NCBI GenBank assembly: GCA_003290165.1
Contig: QNQO01000544.1
Span: 558,001 to 622,000 of the forward strand
Length of the DNA: 64,000 nt
From: Berberis thunbergii
Taxonomy: Eukaryota > Streptophyta > Magnoliopsida > Ranunculales > Berberidaceae
Reading direction: 5' to 3'
In this document: positions 35,330 through 47,181 of the stretch, one piece after another
Layout of the letters: each line of letters starts with the position of its first letter
How positions within the stretch are numbered: the stretch's first letter is position 1
Notes under the pieces: generated by a model
What the model was told of the DNA's origin: nothing
What the model saw: the letters and a program-made list of their open reading frames with translations, nothing else
Database searches by the model: none
Made by a program: the position numbers and the translations under genes

Positions 35330-36690
35330 TGTAAAGGCAAAGAAACATACGGGTGTAGTGAATAATCTTGCAAACTCAGCAGGCACATTTCCATCCAACT
35401 TCTGAAAAATGTATGTAAATGCTCCCTCATATCCCTTCCTCTTTAATTTCTCTGTCTCTAACTGTGACTCCAGCTGGTGAATTTTCTGTTGCACTTGAAG
35501 ATCAGTGTTTTGCGTTGGTTGTGAGGACATCATCCCACTAAACCTACTATTGGTGTTGCCAAAAACTTGAGATGGACATGGCCCAAATCCCAAAGCTCGA
35601 ACTCGGCCTGAATGTTCTTTTCCTAACACCTTAGCAAGTGAATCTTGTTGTGATATAGATCGTGATGTGGAATCTTCTTTCTCAATCTCTAAAATTTTCT
35701 CCTACATTAATGAGGCAAGTCATCAAACTTTGAATTCAAAATTTATCTAAACATTAATTAATATAGTTCAATAAAAAAAATAGTTTAATTACTTACACTT
35801 ATTTGTCTCGCTTCGTCAGCTACATAACACCCATCCTATTTTGTGTGTTGCAATATACACCTCTCCCCTACTCACAGATCTCCCAAGTTCATATTCCTAC
35901 ACCGATATTATGAAGTCATATAACTTTAAATAATATTGTTGAGAATGATAATTTAAAGTATGGTAGGATGTAAAATATTAATTACCATCTCAGCCTTTAA
36001 CCTGGAATTGCTTTTTGATCCTCCTGTGTGTGGATCGGTGAGTTTCTTCCGAATTTCAATATTTTTTTTGCATTTTTCCTATCAATGTATAGATAAAAAC
36101 ATATTGTTAGCATATTCCTAGTTATCTAAATGAATAATGTAAATATTGTCTTACCTTTGTCCTTTCATTCAAGCAGTAGTCAATAAAATGTGCCCAATCA
36201 TTACGATCAATGCCTTTGGGATGTTTTGCAATATTAGCATCTCTGGACAGTGTAGGATCATAAAATTCATGGAACAATTTATGCCTATTGTCCTTCCATT
36301 TCTTTCCAATGTTTTGCAAGATATAATGGTCTGCCATTGGATCTTCCACATGTAGTTTATTCTTCAAAAATAATAGTCATTTTTATTCAAATCGTTATCA
36401 ATAATCTTACAAAAAAGGTAAGTGACAAGCATAAATTAAGTCATACCTATATAATAGTAGTATACACGCCATCCTTGTAAGTTTTTGGCACATCCTTCCA
36501 AGAGTTGTATCCAACTGGAAAAGCCTTAAAATCGGATCCCAATTCTCCTAAAAACTTCCTAAGAGACCAGCTGCATCTCCAATAGGTTGATGCTCAGTGT
36601 TAAATGGAATCATCACTTTTGTGCCTCTAGAAAGTGACCAAACATCATGTGCCCTCATATGAGATTCTTTTATTAGCAGGTTTTAGGAGC
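35330..36690 (-). pseudogene. CACTA TNPA-like protein (Transposase_24 family) remnant
   Basis: Minus-strand blocks in order are SRGTKVMIPFNTEHQPIGDA and GYNSWKDVPKTYKDGVY (36690-36470); IGKKWKDNRHKLFHEFYDP and GIDRNDWAHFIDYCLNERTK (36370-36120); KKCKKNIEIRKKLTDPHTGG (36090-35990); a decayed RGEVYIATHK block (35905-35810); and VLGKEHSGRVRALGFGPCPS (35640-35330). These are the conserved blocks of the plant Transposase_24 family found in CACTA elements, where the protein binds subterminal repeats. Introns may separate some blocks; stops and the decayed fourth block suggest it is inactive. Confidence 0.8.
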
Positions 36691-37345
36691 TAGGTAACAC
36701 CTGTTGAATGATAACCATAAAGGTTTTGCATGTGAGTATTCAAAGTTCAGGCAGTTGAGAAGTAAAAGAATATCTAGTTTTACCAACGTACATACATACC
36801 GGTATATTGGTTCAATTGCTATGACATCTTCTTGTTCATCAATGTTAGGAAATGAAGAATGGCGTGCAAGTGCATGAACCAAGTATGGGAGAATGTATTC
36901 TGGATAGTTCATCAATGGATTTGCATCACATTGCATCGGAAGCTGGCGTGCCTTGGCTTGGTCGCACATTTGAATAACTTCTACAAGGTTATGTTTTTCC
37001 TGCCAAATGAAATATGGATAGCATAAGAGTTAAGATATTACAAGATTATGTCATTAAAAAAAAAACCCTTCGCTACAGCAGATCAAGAAGGAAAGAGTAA
37101 TAAGTCACATATTTGATGCATATTATAAGCAACCAGAATACTAACCTCTTCAAACGCTGGTGTTTGGGATTGAGTGATGTTACACAAGAAGGTGCAAGCA
37201 TACTTGACATCAAGAAGTCGATCCTTTACATACTGCATTACTTTTCCCAGGAACTGTTTCTTAGCTTGAGGGTAACTAATCTGTCAATCAACAAAATAGA
37301 CAGAAACTTTCGGAAAATGAGTTCATAACAACACTTTTTTATGAA

Positions 37346-39098
37346 GGGGGGTGTATTGTATATGGATTCTTATGGAATTGATAAATAATTTGAAAAGTCC
37401 ACGGACTCTTTAAATTGCCACAAACTCTTTAAATTGTCCACGGACTTTCTACTGATTTCTTAAATCCATAGACTTTTGCTACAGACTTTCTAGAGATTTA
37501 TGAAAATCCACGGACTTTGTATGAACGACTTTTACAGATTTCTAATTATTTGCAAGATAAAAAAAAAGTTGGTAAATAATGATGAAACAAAAAAAAACGT
37601 CCATAAAATAGAGATACATGTGCTAAAAAAACTAGAAAAAAAAGGTCATTAATTAGCATCTTTAAAATAAGAAGTAAACGTCCATAAAATTGTATATGAT
37701 CATTCTTCTCCTTCATGATTATGGTCATTTTCTTCATTATCATTGTTAGCAACGTTGATGTTTGCTTGAGCTGCTGCCCACATTTGATTAGCAATACTCA
37801 TTCTCCATTGATTAGCATTTTCTCTTTGCTGCTCTTGGGTTTGAATATCATTTCATTCAAAATTACCTTCATCATTCTCTACCGGATCATTTTCTGGTTT
37901 AGGAAGAAATTCATCTTTTTTTTTGTCGGCAGGCTATGTCAATGTGACACAATTAATGAAAGAGAAGACTGAAATAACCCTTGAGTGAACTAAAAATATG
38001 TATCAAACGGTGATGATCGATAAATCTGAATTGCTCAATTCAAACCATCATAACATCTCATCCAAAATACAATTAGTTTATAAGAACAACAATCCTACAA
38101 ATCCTTGCCTCCACACAATAAAAAAATTGCACTCAACTAATACACAAAAGGGATGAATTTGTACCTAAGCTCATGTATTTCCCTCCCCAAATGTCTCCAT
38201 CATCAAGGCTTCCTCCAATTTCTCATTTTGCTCATAATACAAAACACAAACATCAACAAGAAACAATGAACTTAGTGCACGCAGGGCAACACATAAGTCA
38301 CAAACAAAAGTGTCAAGGGTGCACATATAGGATGGCGAACCCATCGGTAAGGCCCAAACTGCACAACTGCAGTGGGCACCACCACCTTTTCTAAATCCTG
38401 CTGTTCTATAGAAAGGAAGAAGTTCTCGAAGAATGCAAAGACACCATTCTTTCATAAAAAGTGAAAAACTAACTATGACAATAGGTTCACAAACATCATC
38501 ACCAATTTCATTATGTCATCATGATAAATCAAAGAATCCTTTTACCATACAGCAAAAAGATGTTACCATTATGATAGCATATGTTTTTTAATTTAATCCA
38601 AACCCTAACACAACTTATAAACCCTAATAATTTAATTCAAACCCTAATTCAAAATCATCAATGATGCAACTATGAACACTATGCAAAGATAGAAAAAAAA
38701 TTGAGAAAACAAGAGGATGAGAACCAACCTCTTCACGGGTGGCACAAGGAAGAACTTTGAGAGACTTTTTTTTCACGTTGAAATCTTTGATATGGAGGTT
38801 GGCAAACTATTGAACTTTGTTATTTATACCTAACACTACAAAGTCCATGAGAATCCATGAGTTTCCAAATCCATAAATATGAATGATATTTTGAATACCC
38901 TAAAACTTTTGTGGACTTTTTGAAATCCATATTGAATACCCCTGGACTTTGTGGATTTCAAAAAGACTTTTTAAAATCCTGATTGAATACCCCTAGACTT
39001 TTGTGGACTTTTTAAAATCCAAATTGAATACACTTGGATTTTCAGAATCCATGGAATTTATTAAATTGCCCACAAAATCCAGATACAATACACCCCCC
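37346..39098 (-). mobile_element. Second Harbinger/PIF element, nested in a PDS5 intron of the CACTA
   Basis: The 1753-bp element has ends GGGGGGTGTATTGTAT on both sides (inverted) and GAA duplicated at 37343-37345 and 39099-39101. It shares both termini and the transposase tail with 6685-9053, in opposite orientation, but has a shorter and different middle (37940-38720) with no LINE fragment. It lies between the PDS5 exons at ~39190 and ~37282. Confidence 0.85.
37690..37935 (-). pseudogene. Harbinger transposase tail in the nested element
   Basis: The minus-strand text is nearly identical to 8390-8617: PKPENDPVENDEGNFE, then RENANQWRMSIANQMWAAAQ and NHEGEE. One stop follows FE. Only the last part of the transposase survives, so the element depends on an outside transposase. 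Confidence 0.7.
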
Positions 39099-41369
39099 GA
39101 AGATAACAATCCTAATAATGTACTACACCAACCACAAAAGTCAACTACTATTAAAAAAAATATTTAACAGAGATGATTCAAACCTCTGATGTTCTTAAGG
39201 TTAAATGGAAAATCTCAATGGGTATCTTATGATCCCAGTGCTTTGACAAACGCAAAATTGCTTTTGCTGCAGCTAGCTTCATATGAGCTCTATCAACAGG
39301 ACTGCAAGATGCAAAACAAGACACCTCTATGAATGTCTACAGACTAGCATCATATAATACTCTACCAGGTAAAATAAATAAAGAACTAAATTTGGTTTTG
39401 TGGAAAGAACATAAATGACTTTTCCAAATACCTCGAGTTAACATGTGTTGAAATTTCACCAGTCAAAAGAATGTTTTTGAGGATGCCCAAGAAGTTCTCA
39501 ATCCCACGGCGAAGATGGGCATCTTTAACAGGCAAGTAGCTCTTTACTAATGTTTTCAGGCCATATATCTGCAATGTAAAGATGGATTACATGTCCCTTC
39601 GCATTCAAGGTATGTACTGTGAGAATCAAATATAAGAGAGAACGGGACTTTAAAATAAATAAATCATGCTAGAACATGTAATATCATTGAAACAGATTAC
39701 AACTACCCATCCTTGCCTAACCTTTAATAAACAAAGTTCGCTTCTGTCATCCCAACTGGTTTTAGTATTGTCTTCTGCTTTCTGAAGTAACAACAAATAC
39801 GCATAAGTCAAAACAAACTATAGAGTGATAAAGAGAGGGATGGTAGTATGTACTGTTCTCGCAAGTCTTCAAATACATACATTGCTACACTCTAGAATGC
39901 TGCTTGTTATCAACCCTACAATTTCACTTTCTCTAGTTTCAAATACTGGCATAGCAGTTTGTGTTATACATCCCAGTGACTGTAATATAGCAGGAAAATG
40001 TGATTTTTCTGCCAGCATATCCACAAGCCTCTGTCAATCAGTGAAAAAAATTAGCTTGTGCTAATACAAATATTTTATGAAGAATGGCATTGCACATATT
40101 GAGCATTAAGCAGATTAAGCTTAACTAGTGTTAACTGAAGTCTTCTCCGAAGAATGGCATTTAGGCACATGGAAAATTAAGTAGATTGAGCAGTTGTAGA
40201 GAGAGAGGGGAAGAGATAAACCTTGTATATAATGGAGAGCGACATGAGACCATCATCTTTCGTTATTGCTACTAGGGCGTGTACAGCATACTTGGCATGC
40301 TTTCTACTACCCTCCAAACATAGCCTCTCCAATATAAGGTCTACTGAGCTGAAATCAAGCATACAGATTAGAAAAGAACAAAAAGTACAACATCAAAGGG
40401 AAAAAGCTAACATACTAGGAGCTTAAAATTTTAAAAACTGTGCACCTAGATGTCACTGCAAGTTGTTCCCGGATGGTTCCACCTGCCCTTCCCAAAATAC
40501 GCAGTGCCCCTTCCTTAATTATCTCATCGTCCTCCTTTGGAAAGCTCAGAATATCTTCTTCAATCCCACTCAAAAGGGAAGGGGAGAACTGTGCGAGAAT
40601 CTGAAAATTGATTGAAGAGGCTCAAAGGCAGGACTACAGTGTCATTGAGAAAATTGGTAAAATCAAATCTATGATGAATCACAGACGTATAAGTATTTTA
40701 TTGTAATACAAAGTGAAACCAAACTTTCTTCAAGCTTGTGACGATTAAGAGCAAAATAGCATAAGCACTTAGATCAATGTTAAAATAAATAAATAAGAGA
40801 GAATATTCATGTAAGACATGGCTAGGTCTGTATTAATACCCAAACTTCCAAAGCAAAATAGCTGAAAATTATGCACCTGCTATGACAGAGTTGCAATTAC
40901 TTTTAAAAGTCCACGAAAAAAAGGGGATAACAAATAAAACAAAACCCTCCTACTCTACAGCAAAACCCCAAAACGAAAAGTTGCTCCCAGTATTTAGAAA
41001 AGAAAGATACTAGAAGCAACTCAGTCTGCTTGAGCTGTTGAGCACACTACATATCTAGGATTACAATGTAGGATCGGTGCTCGACTTAATCTTGTTGCCA
41101 TCCAACTGTAAATGCAATCTGAGTCCGATGGATGGGGCAGATAGTCTCTGTAGGCATCTTGCATAGATAATGAAGACATTTACGCCAGAATTATACAAAA
41201 ACAGATTATACAAAAATATAGCAGATTTATACAAAAACAGAGCAGATTTATACAAAGAATATACAATGAGAAAAACAGAGCAGGTTTTAGGAATCTACTT
41301 ACATGAGAGGAATCCAACAAGATTGAAATAATAGGGGAGGTGGAGAGGTATAGGGGAGGTGGAGAGGTT

Positions 41370-42278
41370 TTAGGAATCTTCTCCCGGTGCCATACTTGGT
41401 CTCACCGAAGGCATTGCATGTTGACCAGTACGATTCTGACCCGCTGGTCCCCCCATTTGCTGTCGATGGAGTGGATCAGTCCCATGCTGCTGAATCAAGG
41501 AAGAACCTGTTAGTGGAAGGTTTTGACCTCCATGCTGTTGGGATGAAGGGAACCTGGACTCCTTTCCTGGTTGAAAATCATATAACCCACTGTGAGAATA
41601 TCCCAATTTATGCCCTTCCTGGAGCACGAATTGTTGTCCCTGTGGATGCAAATCTTGCTGCTCGTTCATGGATGGAAGGTTCTGATAAGGCATCTGTTTC
41701 ACTTGTTGTGGTGGGAATCGTTGCCCTTGAGGATGTGATACGAGCTGCCCTTCGTGTTGGAAGGGTGGTTGCCCCAAATATTGCGGCACTTGCTCTCTAG
41801 GCTGCTGAAAGCTTTGGTTCCTTGGCTGCTGCGACATCATCTGCTCAGTCGGTTGCCCTCCTTGTGGAGTTTGTGGACCTTGCGACATGTGAGTTGCATA
41901 AAGCTGAGAACCGTCTCCAACCTGCTGACGGGGTGCATACTGACCCCACGGCTGCACTCCTTGGGTCATTTGATGCCCTTCCTGCTGTATGGGTTGGCTA
42001 ATTTCCTGACCATGCTGCCCTGACACACCAGTCGGCTGAAAAGGCCGAGCCACAGGTATAGGAGCCAACTTAGGAGTGAAATCAGGTGCATTAGGAGCCA
42101 CAGGAGGAGGCTCCAAATTAGCAGGCCGTTCATATTGAGTGACATTGTTTTCAGGGTTCCAGTAATACAAAACACCAGTGCTTCCGTCTATCAATCCTTT
42201 CCAAGGTTTTACAAGATTGGGATCCTCCGGTGCATATTGGGGACCCATAGAAACTGAAGCTACCTCCGCAGGGGCCAT
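41370..42278 (-). pseudogene. Captured N-terminal part of a WW-domain DEAD-box RNA helicase
   Basis: A 302-codon frame starts MAPAEVASVSMGPQYAPED and carries a WW domain at about residues 20-52 (PWKGLIDGSTGVLYYWNPEN, then YERP). A long glutamine/glycine/proline-rich stretch follows, ending MAPGEDS. This is the N-terminal layout of plant DEAD-box helicases of the DRH1/RH14/RH40/RH46 type; the helicase core with its DEAD box is absent. Upstream, 42310-42540 is a GGGGAGGTGGAGAGG repeat also seen at 41336-41365. The open frame has no internal stop, so the capture may be recent or the frame may be under some constraint. Confidence 0.8.
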
Positions 42279-42752
42279 TGACAATATTTGTCTTCCCTCT
42301 GTTAAGAGATCGGAAGCTAGGGTTTGCAATTGGACGAACAAATAAGAAACCCTAAAAACCCCTTTTTTGCGAACCTGAAATTCAGGTCGAAGAGGGGAAG
42401 AGAGGAGGAGGGGAGGTGGAGAGGTATAGGGGAGGTGGAGAGGTGGGGATATGGTTGCTCTACAAAGGGAGGGAAGGGAGGAGGAGGGGAGGTGGAGAGG
42501 CATAGGGGAGGTGGAGAGGTGGGGATGATGGAGAGCAAAATAAAAATAAAATTAGGTATAGGGTTAGTTTGATTATAAAATCTAATTTTACATATGGCGA
42601 CGGTTACAACCGTCGCCATTTAAAGGAACCGCCATTAAATACTATTAATCCGCGACGGTCGACCAATCGTCGTTATATATAGCATTCAGCGGCGGTTTTA
42701 CTTAAACGTCGCTACAAAACCGCCGCTAACATCCTGTTTTTTTGTAGTGAAC

Positions 42753-43430
42753 TTGGCACCTTCCGGCTACCCGCTGATCGAATTTAGAGGAGAAAAGTGG
42801 TTCCCGATTGGGAAGATAAGGCTAGCAGTGGTGGCGGGAGAGCCACAACTAAGGAAGGTCTTGTTTCTGGACTTCATGGTGGTAGAGGCACCGTCTACCT
42901 ATAACCTCATCTTGGGAAGGCCTTGGCTTTACCAGATGGAAATAGTAGTCTCCACCCTTCATCAGTGCATCAAGTATACCGCCAACCACTCAGAGGGGAC
43001 AATTCGTGGAACCCAACCAACGACACGAGGCTGAGCTAAAGTAGATATAATGTTCTCAGATTCAGCTGGAGCTCGCTAGACAAGTTGAACAGAAGCTAGA
43101 CTCAGAAATTGGGGGGGAAAAGACCCAGCAGCAGTGGCTCAACTTAGCGACGGAGGACAATTCACCATTACACGAGCAATCTGCCCTCTAGCCTGACAGG
43201 ATGTCAGGCCCAATGGAGAAGTCATTGCAAATGGAGCAGAACCCCACAACGGTCAGTGGGCGCGGAAGGCCCTCCCACGCAAGGTTTACTCTTCAGTAAC
43301 CTCAACGGCGTCGGCGAAACTTGACAATTTGCCAAAGGTACTTACGATCCAAACAAGGGCCATGCGAATTTATTTCAGAGCCGGATCAACCTCTCTCCGC
43401 CAACAATCAATCTATCAAGTTGTTTAGCTT
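42753..43430 (+). pseudogene. Protease and tail of A5 after the CACTA insertion
   Basis: The frame broken at 34435 resumes as LAPSGYPLIEFRGEKWFPIG, AVVAGEPQLRKVLFLDFMVV and LILGRPWLYQMEIVVST, the protease-flap and LGRPWL region typical of gypsy-type proteases. A decayed tail near 43240-43400 includes RKVYSSVTSTASAKL, matching A1. No reverse transcriptase follows. Confidence 0.75.
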
Positions 43431-44116
43431 TCTTTCAATAGTCAGTTTAGAGTTTTAATTCTTAGGAACTTATGTGATTTGCACTCATTTGAAAAATAAA
43501 AGAGAATTATGCAATTATGATTGATTGATTACTGGAAAAATGTAACAACGATCACCCAAATGGCAGGTACAAAAGATTACAAACTACAAGCATTCGAATC
43601 GATGCGATGTACAGTGAAGATCCTTTTAAACAGTTTGGCTTCATAAGAGGACTCAGAAGTGACAGCCAAGGTACCCCGGGTAAACTACGGTACCCTAAGA
43701 GTTCCACTCTGCGACTTTTCCAAAGAAGATGATCCACGAGCAAAAGCAAATGTATAAAAAGGAGTTAAAAGGACTAGAATGGTCCATTGCCCTATCGGAT
43801 TACCCCAAAAGAATAATTTGCAAATGACAATGTGAACCTAGCAACAAGTTGTAGACATCTTCAATCCGGCATCCAGCCTCTTGAAGGAGATAGAATTGGA
43901 TAAACAAGGGTGTCGACAAGCAACGAGACATTTGAGGTCTCACAGTGCTGCTAAGCGAGGACACTTCTCCCATGTGCAATACTCGAGGTGACTCAGAGAT
44001 ACCATCCTCAGAAGAAAAACCGCATCTGCCAACGCTCCAACCAACCATAAACTAGCTACAAAGAGTGTCTCCAGACAGACAGGATGGCACAAGGCACCAG
44101 CGAATAAACGACAAAC

Positions 44117-44394
44117 TCATCCCTTGAGAAGAAGTCTGTAACTCTTCTTCGAGAGGAAATTACAAGGTCTCAATGAAGCAATCGAGTGCTCACCCAAAGC
44201 AGGTGACCACACATAATAGCGAGTCTTATCAAGACTCATCGGCGCAATTGTCAAAACATTCGAAGACTCCAGTGGAGAAGATCTTCCATCAGCCTTTGGA
44301 AAACCTAATACATATTCTTTGATTAAGAGCATCTGAAGAGTGCACTCTGTAGAAGATAATGCCTACATCGGTGAAGGAGCACCATTATATAAAC
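44117..44394 (-). other. Second antisense unit of A5
   Basis: A 71-codon frame (MLLIKEYVLGFPKADGRSSP, ESSNVLTIAPMSLDKTRYY, SPALGEHSIASLRPCNF) lies on the strand opposite gag and is preceded by TTTATATAATGG at 44384-44394. It matches the unit at 17351-17620 in A1. The product is not recognised. Confidence 0.45.
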
Positions 44395-44559
44395 ATAGTG
44401 ACTCACCAAACAGGCGCGTCAGCATTAAACATCAGCATTGAATACCGTATGGGAAACGGGGAGGTGACAGTTCCCAAGGAAACCGTACAAGTCCATGTTC
44501 AATCAATTAATGATGCTGGACACAACCCCATTAATTGGGGAGAGTAACCGATAATCTAC

Positions 44560-45640
44560 CGACATGCAATCTACGTTGTACACGCGACACCATGATCTTG
44601 TGACAGACCCAGTTCTTTTTATATGGGCCCATCAGCTCAACCCACTATCCGAGTGGCACTCTACCACGTGCGCTAACGCAAGCAGTAGAGGCTATAGTCA
44701 TTTTGACACACAGAGCACAGCTACATATCACTAGCTGATTTAAGGTACCTCTTTTTTAAATTAGTGAGAAACTAATTAGTGAAAACTAATCCGCACAATG
44801 CAATCTGTTTGCGGAAGTAGGCTCGCATGCTTGTAATAAGCGGAGCCCCAACCTAGTAAGGCAAGTTTAATCCGTTTCAACTGATGACGACAACTTCTAG
44901 TTCACCCTGGTGCCTAGTTCACCGTGTACTAATGTCGATAGCTTAGGAAGTTGGAGTCTAATCAGGGCTCTTACGTCTGATGACGACTCGCCAAAGATCA
45001 TAGCAGCTCAACTATAAACAAAGGTTGTTCAACCGATCAGTTTCGATGCAACTCAATTAACAACACAGATCATCTGCCAGCATGTAGGGCTTGAAACTAC
45101 TAATTCCACTGCCTGCAACATAGGTTGAGAGCTTCTAAGGAAGATATAATGGCACGATAGTACAAGACAAACAAGCAAAGTTACAAAATATGACTTTCAT
45201 TAAAACTTTTGTTTTTGTCCTACATTACAATTATTTTGGAACAAAAGGGGACAAAACAACTTCCTCAACAGCCTGTCTCGAAGGGCCAGGACCTTCTTCC
45301 AGCATGACAGTTCCTAAAGCAACCTCTCTATAATAGGCGAAATCAAGGTCAAGACCAAGGCGTTCTTCTCAAATAAGCTCCAGAAGCTCTAGCTTGCCCC
45401 GAACGACCTCCGACAACACCTGCGACTTCCATCCCAAAAGCCCAAAATCTACCGCACTTAACAATGCGACATAGTGTAAACGTTCTTCTGTCAGTAAGCG
45501 TTTTGTTTCATGAACGCGGCGAAGTCTCTCAACAACTTTTGACTCGAGTTGTCGCTGTATAATAGCCCATTAGGTCCTAGCTTGCTTCTTCTCAACAATC
45601 TGAGCCTGCAGATCAGACCACCACTTGTCCACAACACTTT
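44560..45640. other. Internal untranslated region of A5
   Basis: The stretch between the two antisense units holds short partly repeated motifs (CTGATGACGACAACTT / CTGATGACGACTCGCC) and no convincing frame. It corresponds to the tandem-repeat region of A1 but is shorter. Confidence 0.4.
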
Positions 45641-47055
45641 CTAAGCGCTCCAACTCAGCATGGGTCTGCACGAGTTCCGCTCAGGTAGAAGCCAGGTCAA
45701 CTTCAGTTGAGCCTTTACGTCTACCAATTCTTCTTTAGACGTGGACATCGTGGTTCGCATAACCCCCAAGTCCGAAACAACACTGGAATCATGTAGTTGA
45801 TCGGTCAAAGAGTCCACTCGATAAAGAGCATCCGAATATGACATCTGTAAGTCTGCAAAAGCCTTCTTCAGAGTGAGTACTCTCCTACGAGCATCAAGGT
45901 GCAGCACAACTGAATCATGTGACTCAGTAGCGCGAACCTCCACCAGAGACCCATGGCGACTCACGACATTGACCTTGGGTCCAATGCGCTTTCCCTCCGA
46001 GTCAACAGGGGGGACAACAAGATCCAGCGAGAGACTACGATCCCCTGGGACTATCTCCCGAGCAGACGAAGATAACTTGTGCTTCATAACAGCCGCCTCC
46101 TTTTCTGATAAAGATGGCGGCTCAAAAGAAGGGGCAACGTGATTAAGGGGCCACCTCCTCTTAGGGAGAACAATGGGAGGCATGTCTGCCTCCAACTCAA
46201 CCAGCCTAGTTAGGTTAGGCATAACCAGACTCCTTTTCTTTGAGCGACGACCTCTGACCTTGTTTAGTCTATGAGCTGAGTGCAATAAAGGCTTAATGGG
46301 AACATCTGAGCAACCCGCTTCACATGAAGTTGTCTGACATTATAACCTCCTCAGCGGACATCAATGGGAGCTCATTAAACTCCCTCTCTACCAAATCTTC
46401 CTCCTTAGTGAGATCGAAGTCACGGACTTCGCTAAAAAAGAAACAAAACATCAAGTTAGCGCTACATCTAGAATTCGAGACAAGGAGACAACGACGAAGC
46501 ACTTACTAAGATCAAACTGAAAGAATCTGAGGACTTGTCCTCCCAATCTGAAGTATGGGGAATCCGCTGAAGTTAGAAACCAATACTTCTACCAAGGCTC
46601 AATATCATCCTCCACAAGACGCAAGCAAACGGGGGCGCTTAGTACACAGATGCCTCTAGAATCCAACCAAGCAGCGGTTAGACGTTGAACTATAGCCGGG
46701 GCCAAATGAAGGCCAACTTCGAGCGCTTTGATAAGGGCTGCAATCAAAATCTTAAACCCGCTCAGAGCCGACTGAGCAGGGGGCATACGGAGGGAAAGGA
46801 AGAAACACCAAACTTCATCCGGCACTGGGAACTGGAGTCCAGATTCAAACATACCCCTGTGCAATTCTATATACCCTATGGAGGTGTAGCCAAAGTCCGA
46901 GCCATGAACACAAGGAAGATTTCTAGATCTTTGGGAACTTGATACAGGCCCCGAAGCCTAATTAACTCGGTTTCATCAACCAAGCTCTCTTGAAAAAGCT
47001 TGTGACAAGTATAAGACAACTCCTGTCTGGTAGTAAATTCGACATTAGCCGCCAT
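45641..47055 (-). pseudogene. Antisense gene of A5: Transposase_28-like domain plus coiled coil
   Basis: The minus-strand start MAANVEFTTRQELSY (47055) leads to YQVPKDLEIFLVFMARTL. A frame change near 46870 precedes ESGLQFPVPDEVWCFFLSL and LRMPPAQSALSGFKILIAAL, which resemble the plant Transposase_28 domain. An intron at 46432-46506 (GTAAGT to TTTTTTAG, 75 bases) lies where A1 also has one. Exon 2 gives VRDFDLTKEEDLVEREF and, after decayed stretches, a 214-codon frame with a basic RGRRSKKRSLV start and a long heptad-like region (LKKAFADLQMSYSDALYRVD, LTDQLHDSSVVSDL). It is the best preserved antisense gene here, yet frameshifted. The function is unknown. Confidence 0.65.
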
Positions 47056-47170
47056 GGAAAGAAAGTGCAAATCAAATTTTGCAAAAGAACACTCATGCAA
47101 AAAAAACAAAACAAGGCAAAGACAAAAAGAAGCCACAGAAGGAACAAAAATATCTTCCTTATAACAATGG

Positions 47171-47181
47171 CTATTTATAAA
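47171..47181 (-). promoter_or_regulatory. TATA box of the antisense gene in A5
   Basis: TTATAAATAG on the minus strand lies about 115 bases before the ATG at 47055 and about 160 bases inside the 3' LTR. The spacing and position match the antisense promoters of A1 and B2. Confidence 0.6.

Larger units (their letters stand above)
36780..40600 (-). pseudogene. Captured fragment of a PDS5 sister-chromatid cohesion gene
   Basis: At least eight exons stand in PDS5 order with introns kept: 40446-40600 (IIKEGALRILGRAGGTIREQ), 40222-40348 (ILERLCLEGSRKHAKYAVHA), ~39880-40032 (LQSLGCITQTAMPVFETRES), ~39720-39784 (WDDRSELCLLK), ~39435-39571 (IYGLKTLVKSYLPVKDAH), ~39190-39302 (AKAILRLSKHWDHKIPIEIF), ~37147-37282 (KVMQYVKDRLLDVKYAC) and ~36800-36998 (YPEYILPYLVHALARHSSFP). 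PDS5 is a HEAT-repeat cofactor of cohesin. Retained introns mean DNA-level capture, not retroposition. Both ends of the gene are missing. Several splice sites (40222, 40348, 40446, 40600) still fit GT-AG. Confidence 0.88.
34436..42749. mobile_element. CACTA (En/Spm) transposon carrying host gene fragments
   Basis: The 8314-bp element has ends CACTACAAGAAAACAGG and, in reverse, CACTACAAAAAAACAGG, and AAC is duplicated at 34433-34435 and 42750-42752. Removing it restores a continuous protease frame in A5, which proves the insertion. Subterminal zones (34450-34800 and 42595-42730) are packed with GCGACGGTT/AACCGTCGC repeats, the usual transposase-binding architecture. Inside, all on the minus strand, are a TNPA-like Transposase_24 remnant, at least eight exons of PDS5, and the first part of a WW/DEAD-box helicase. 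A Harbinger element sits in a PDS5 intron. No TNPD-type transposase is seen, so it is non-autonomous. Confidence 0.93.

Noticed and set aside
42317..42619. Open frames on both strands around the helicase fragment start
   Set aside because: They are produced by GGGGAGGTGGAGAGG repeats and the untranslated leader, not by a separate gene.
36480..43040. PDS5 as a functional host gene at this locus
   Set aside because: It lies wholly inside the CACTA, lacks both ends and is interrupted by a Harbinger element, so it is a captured fragment.
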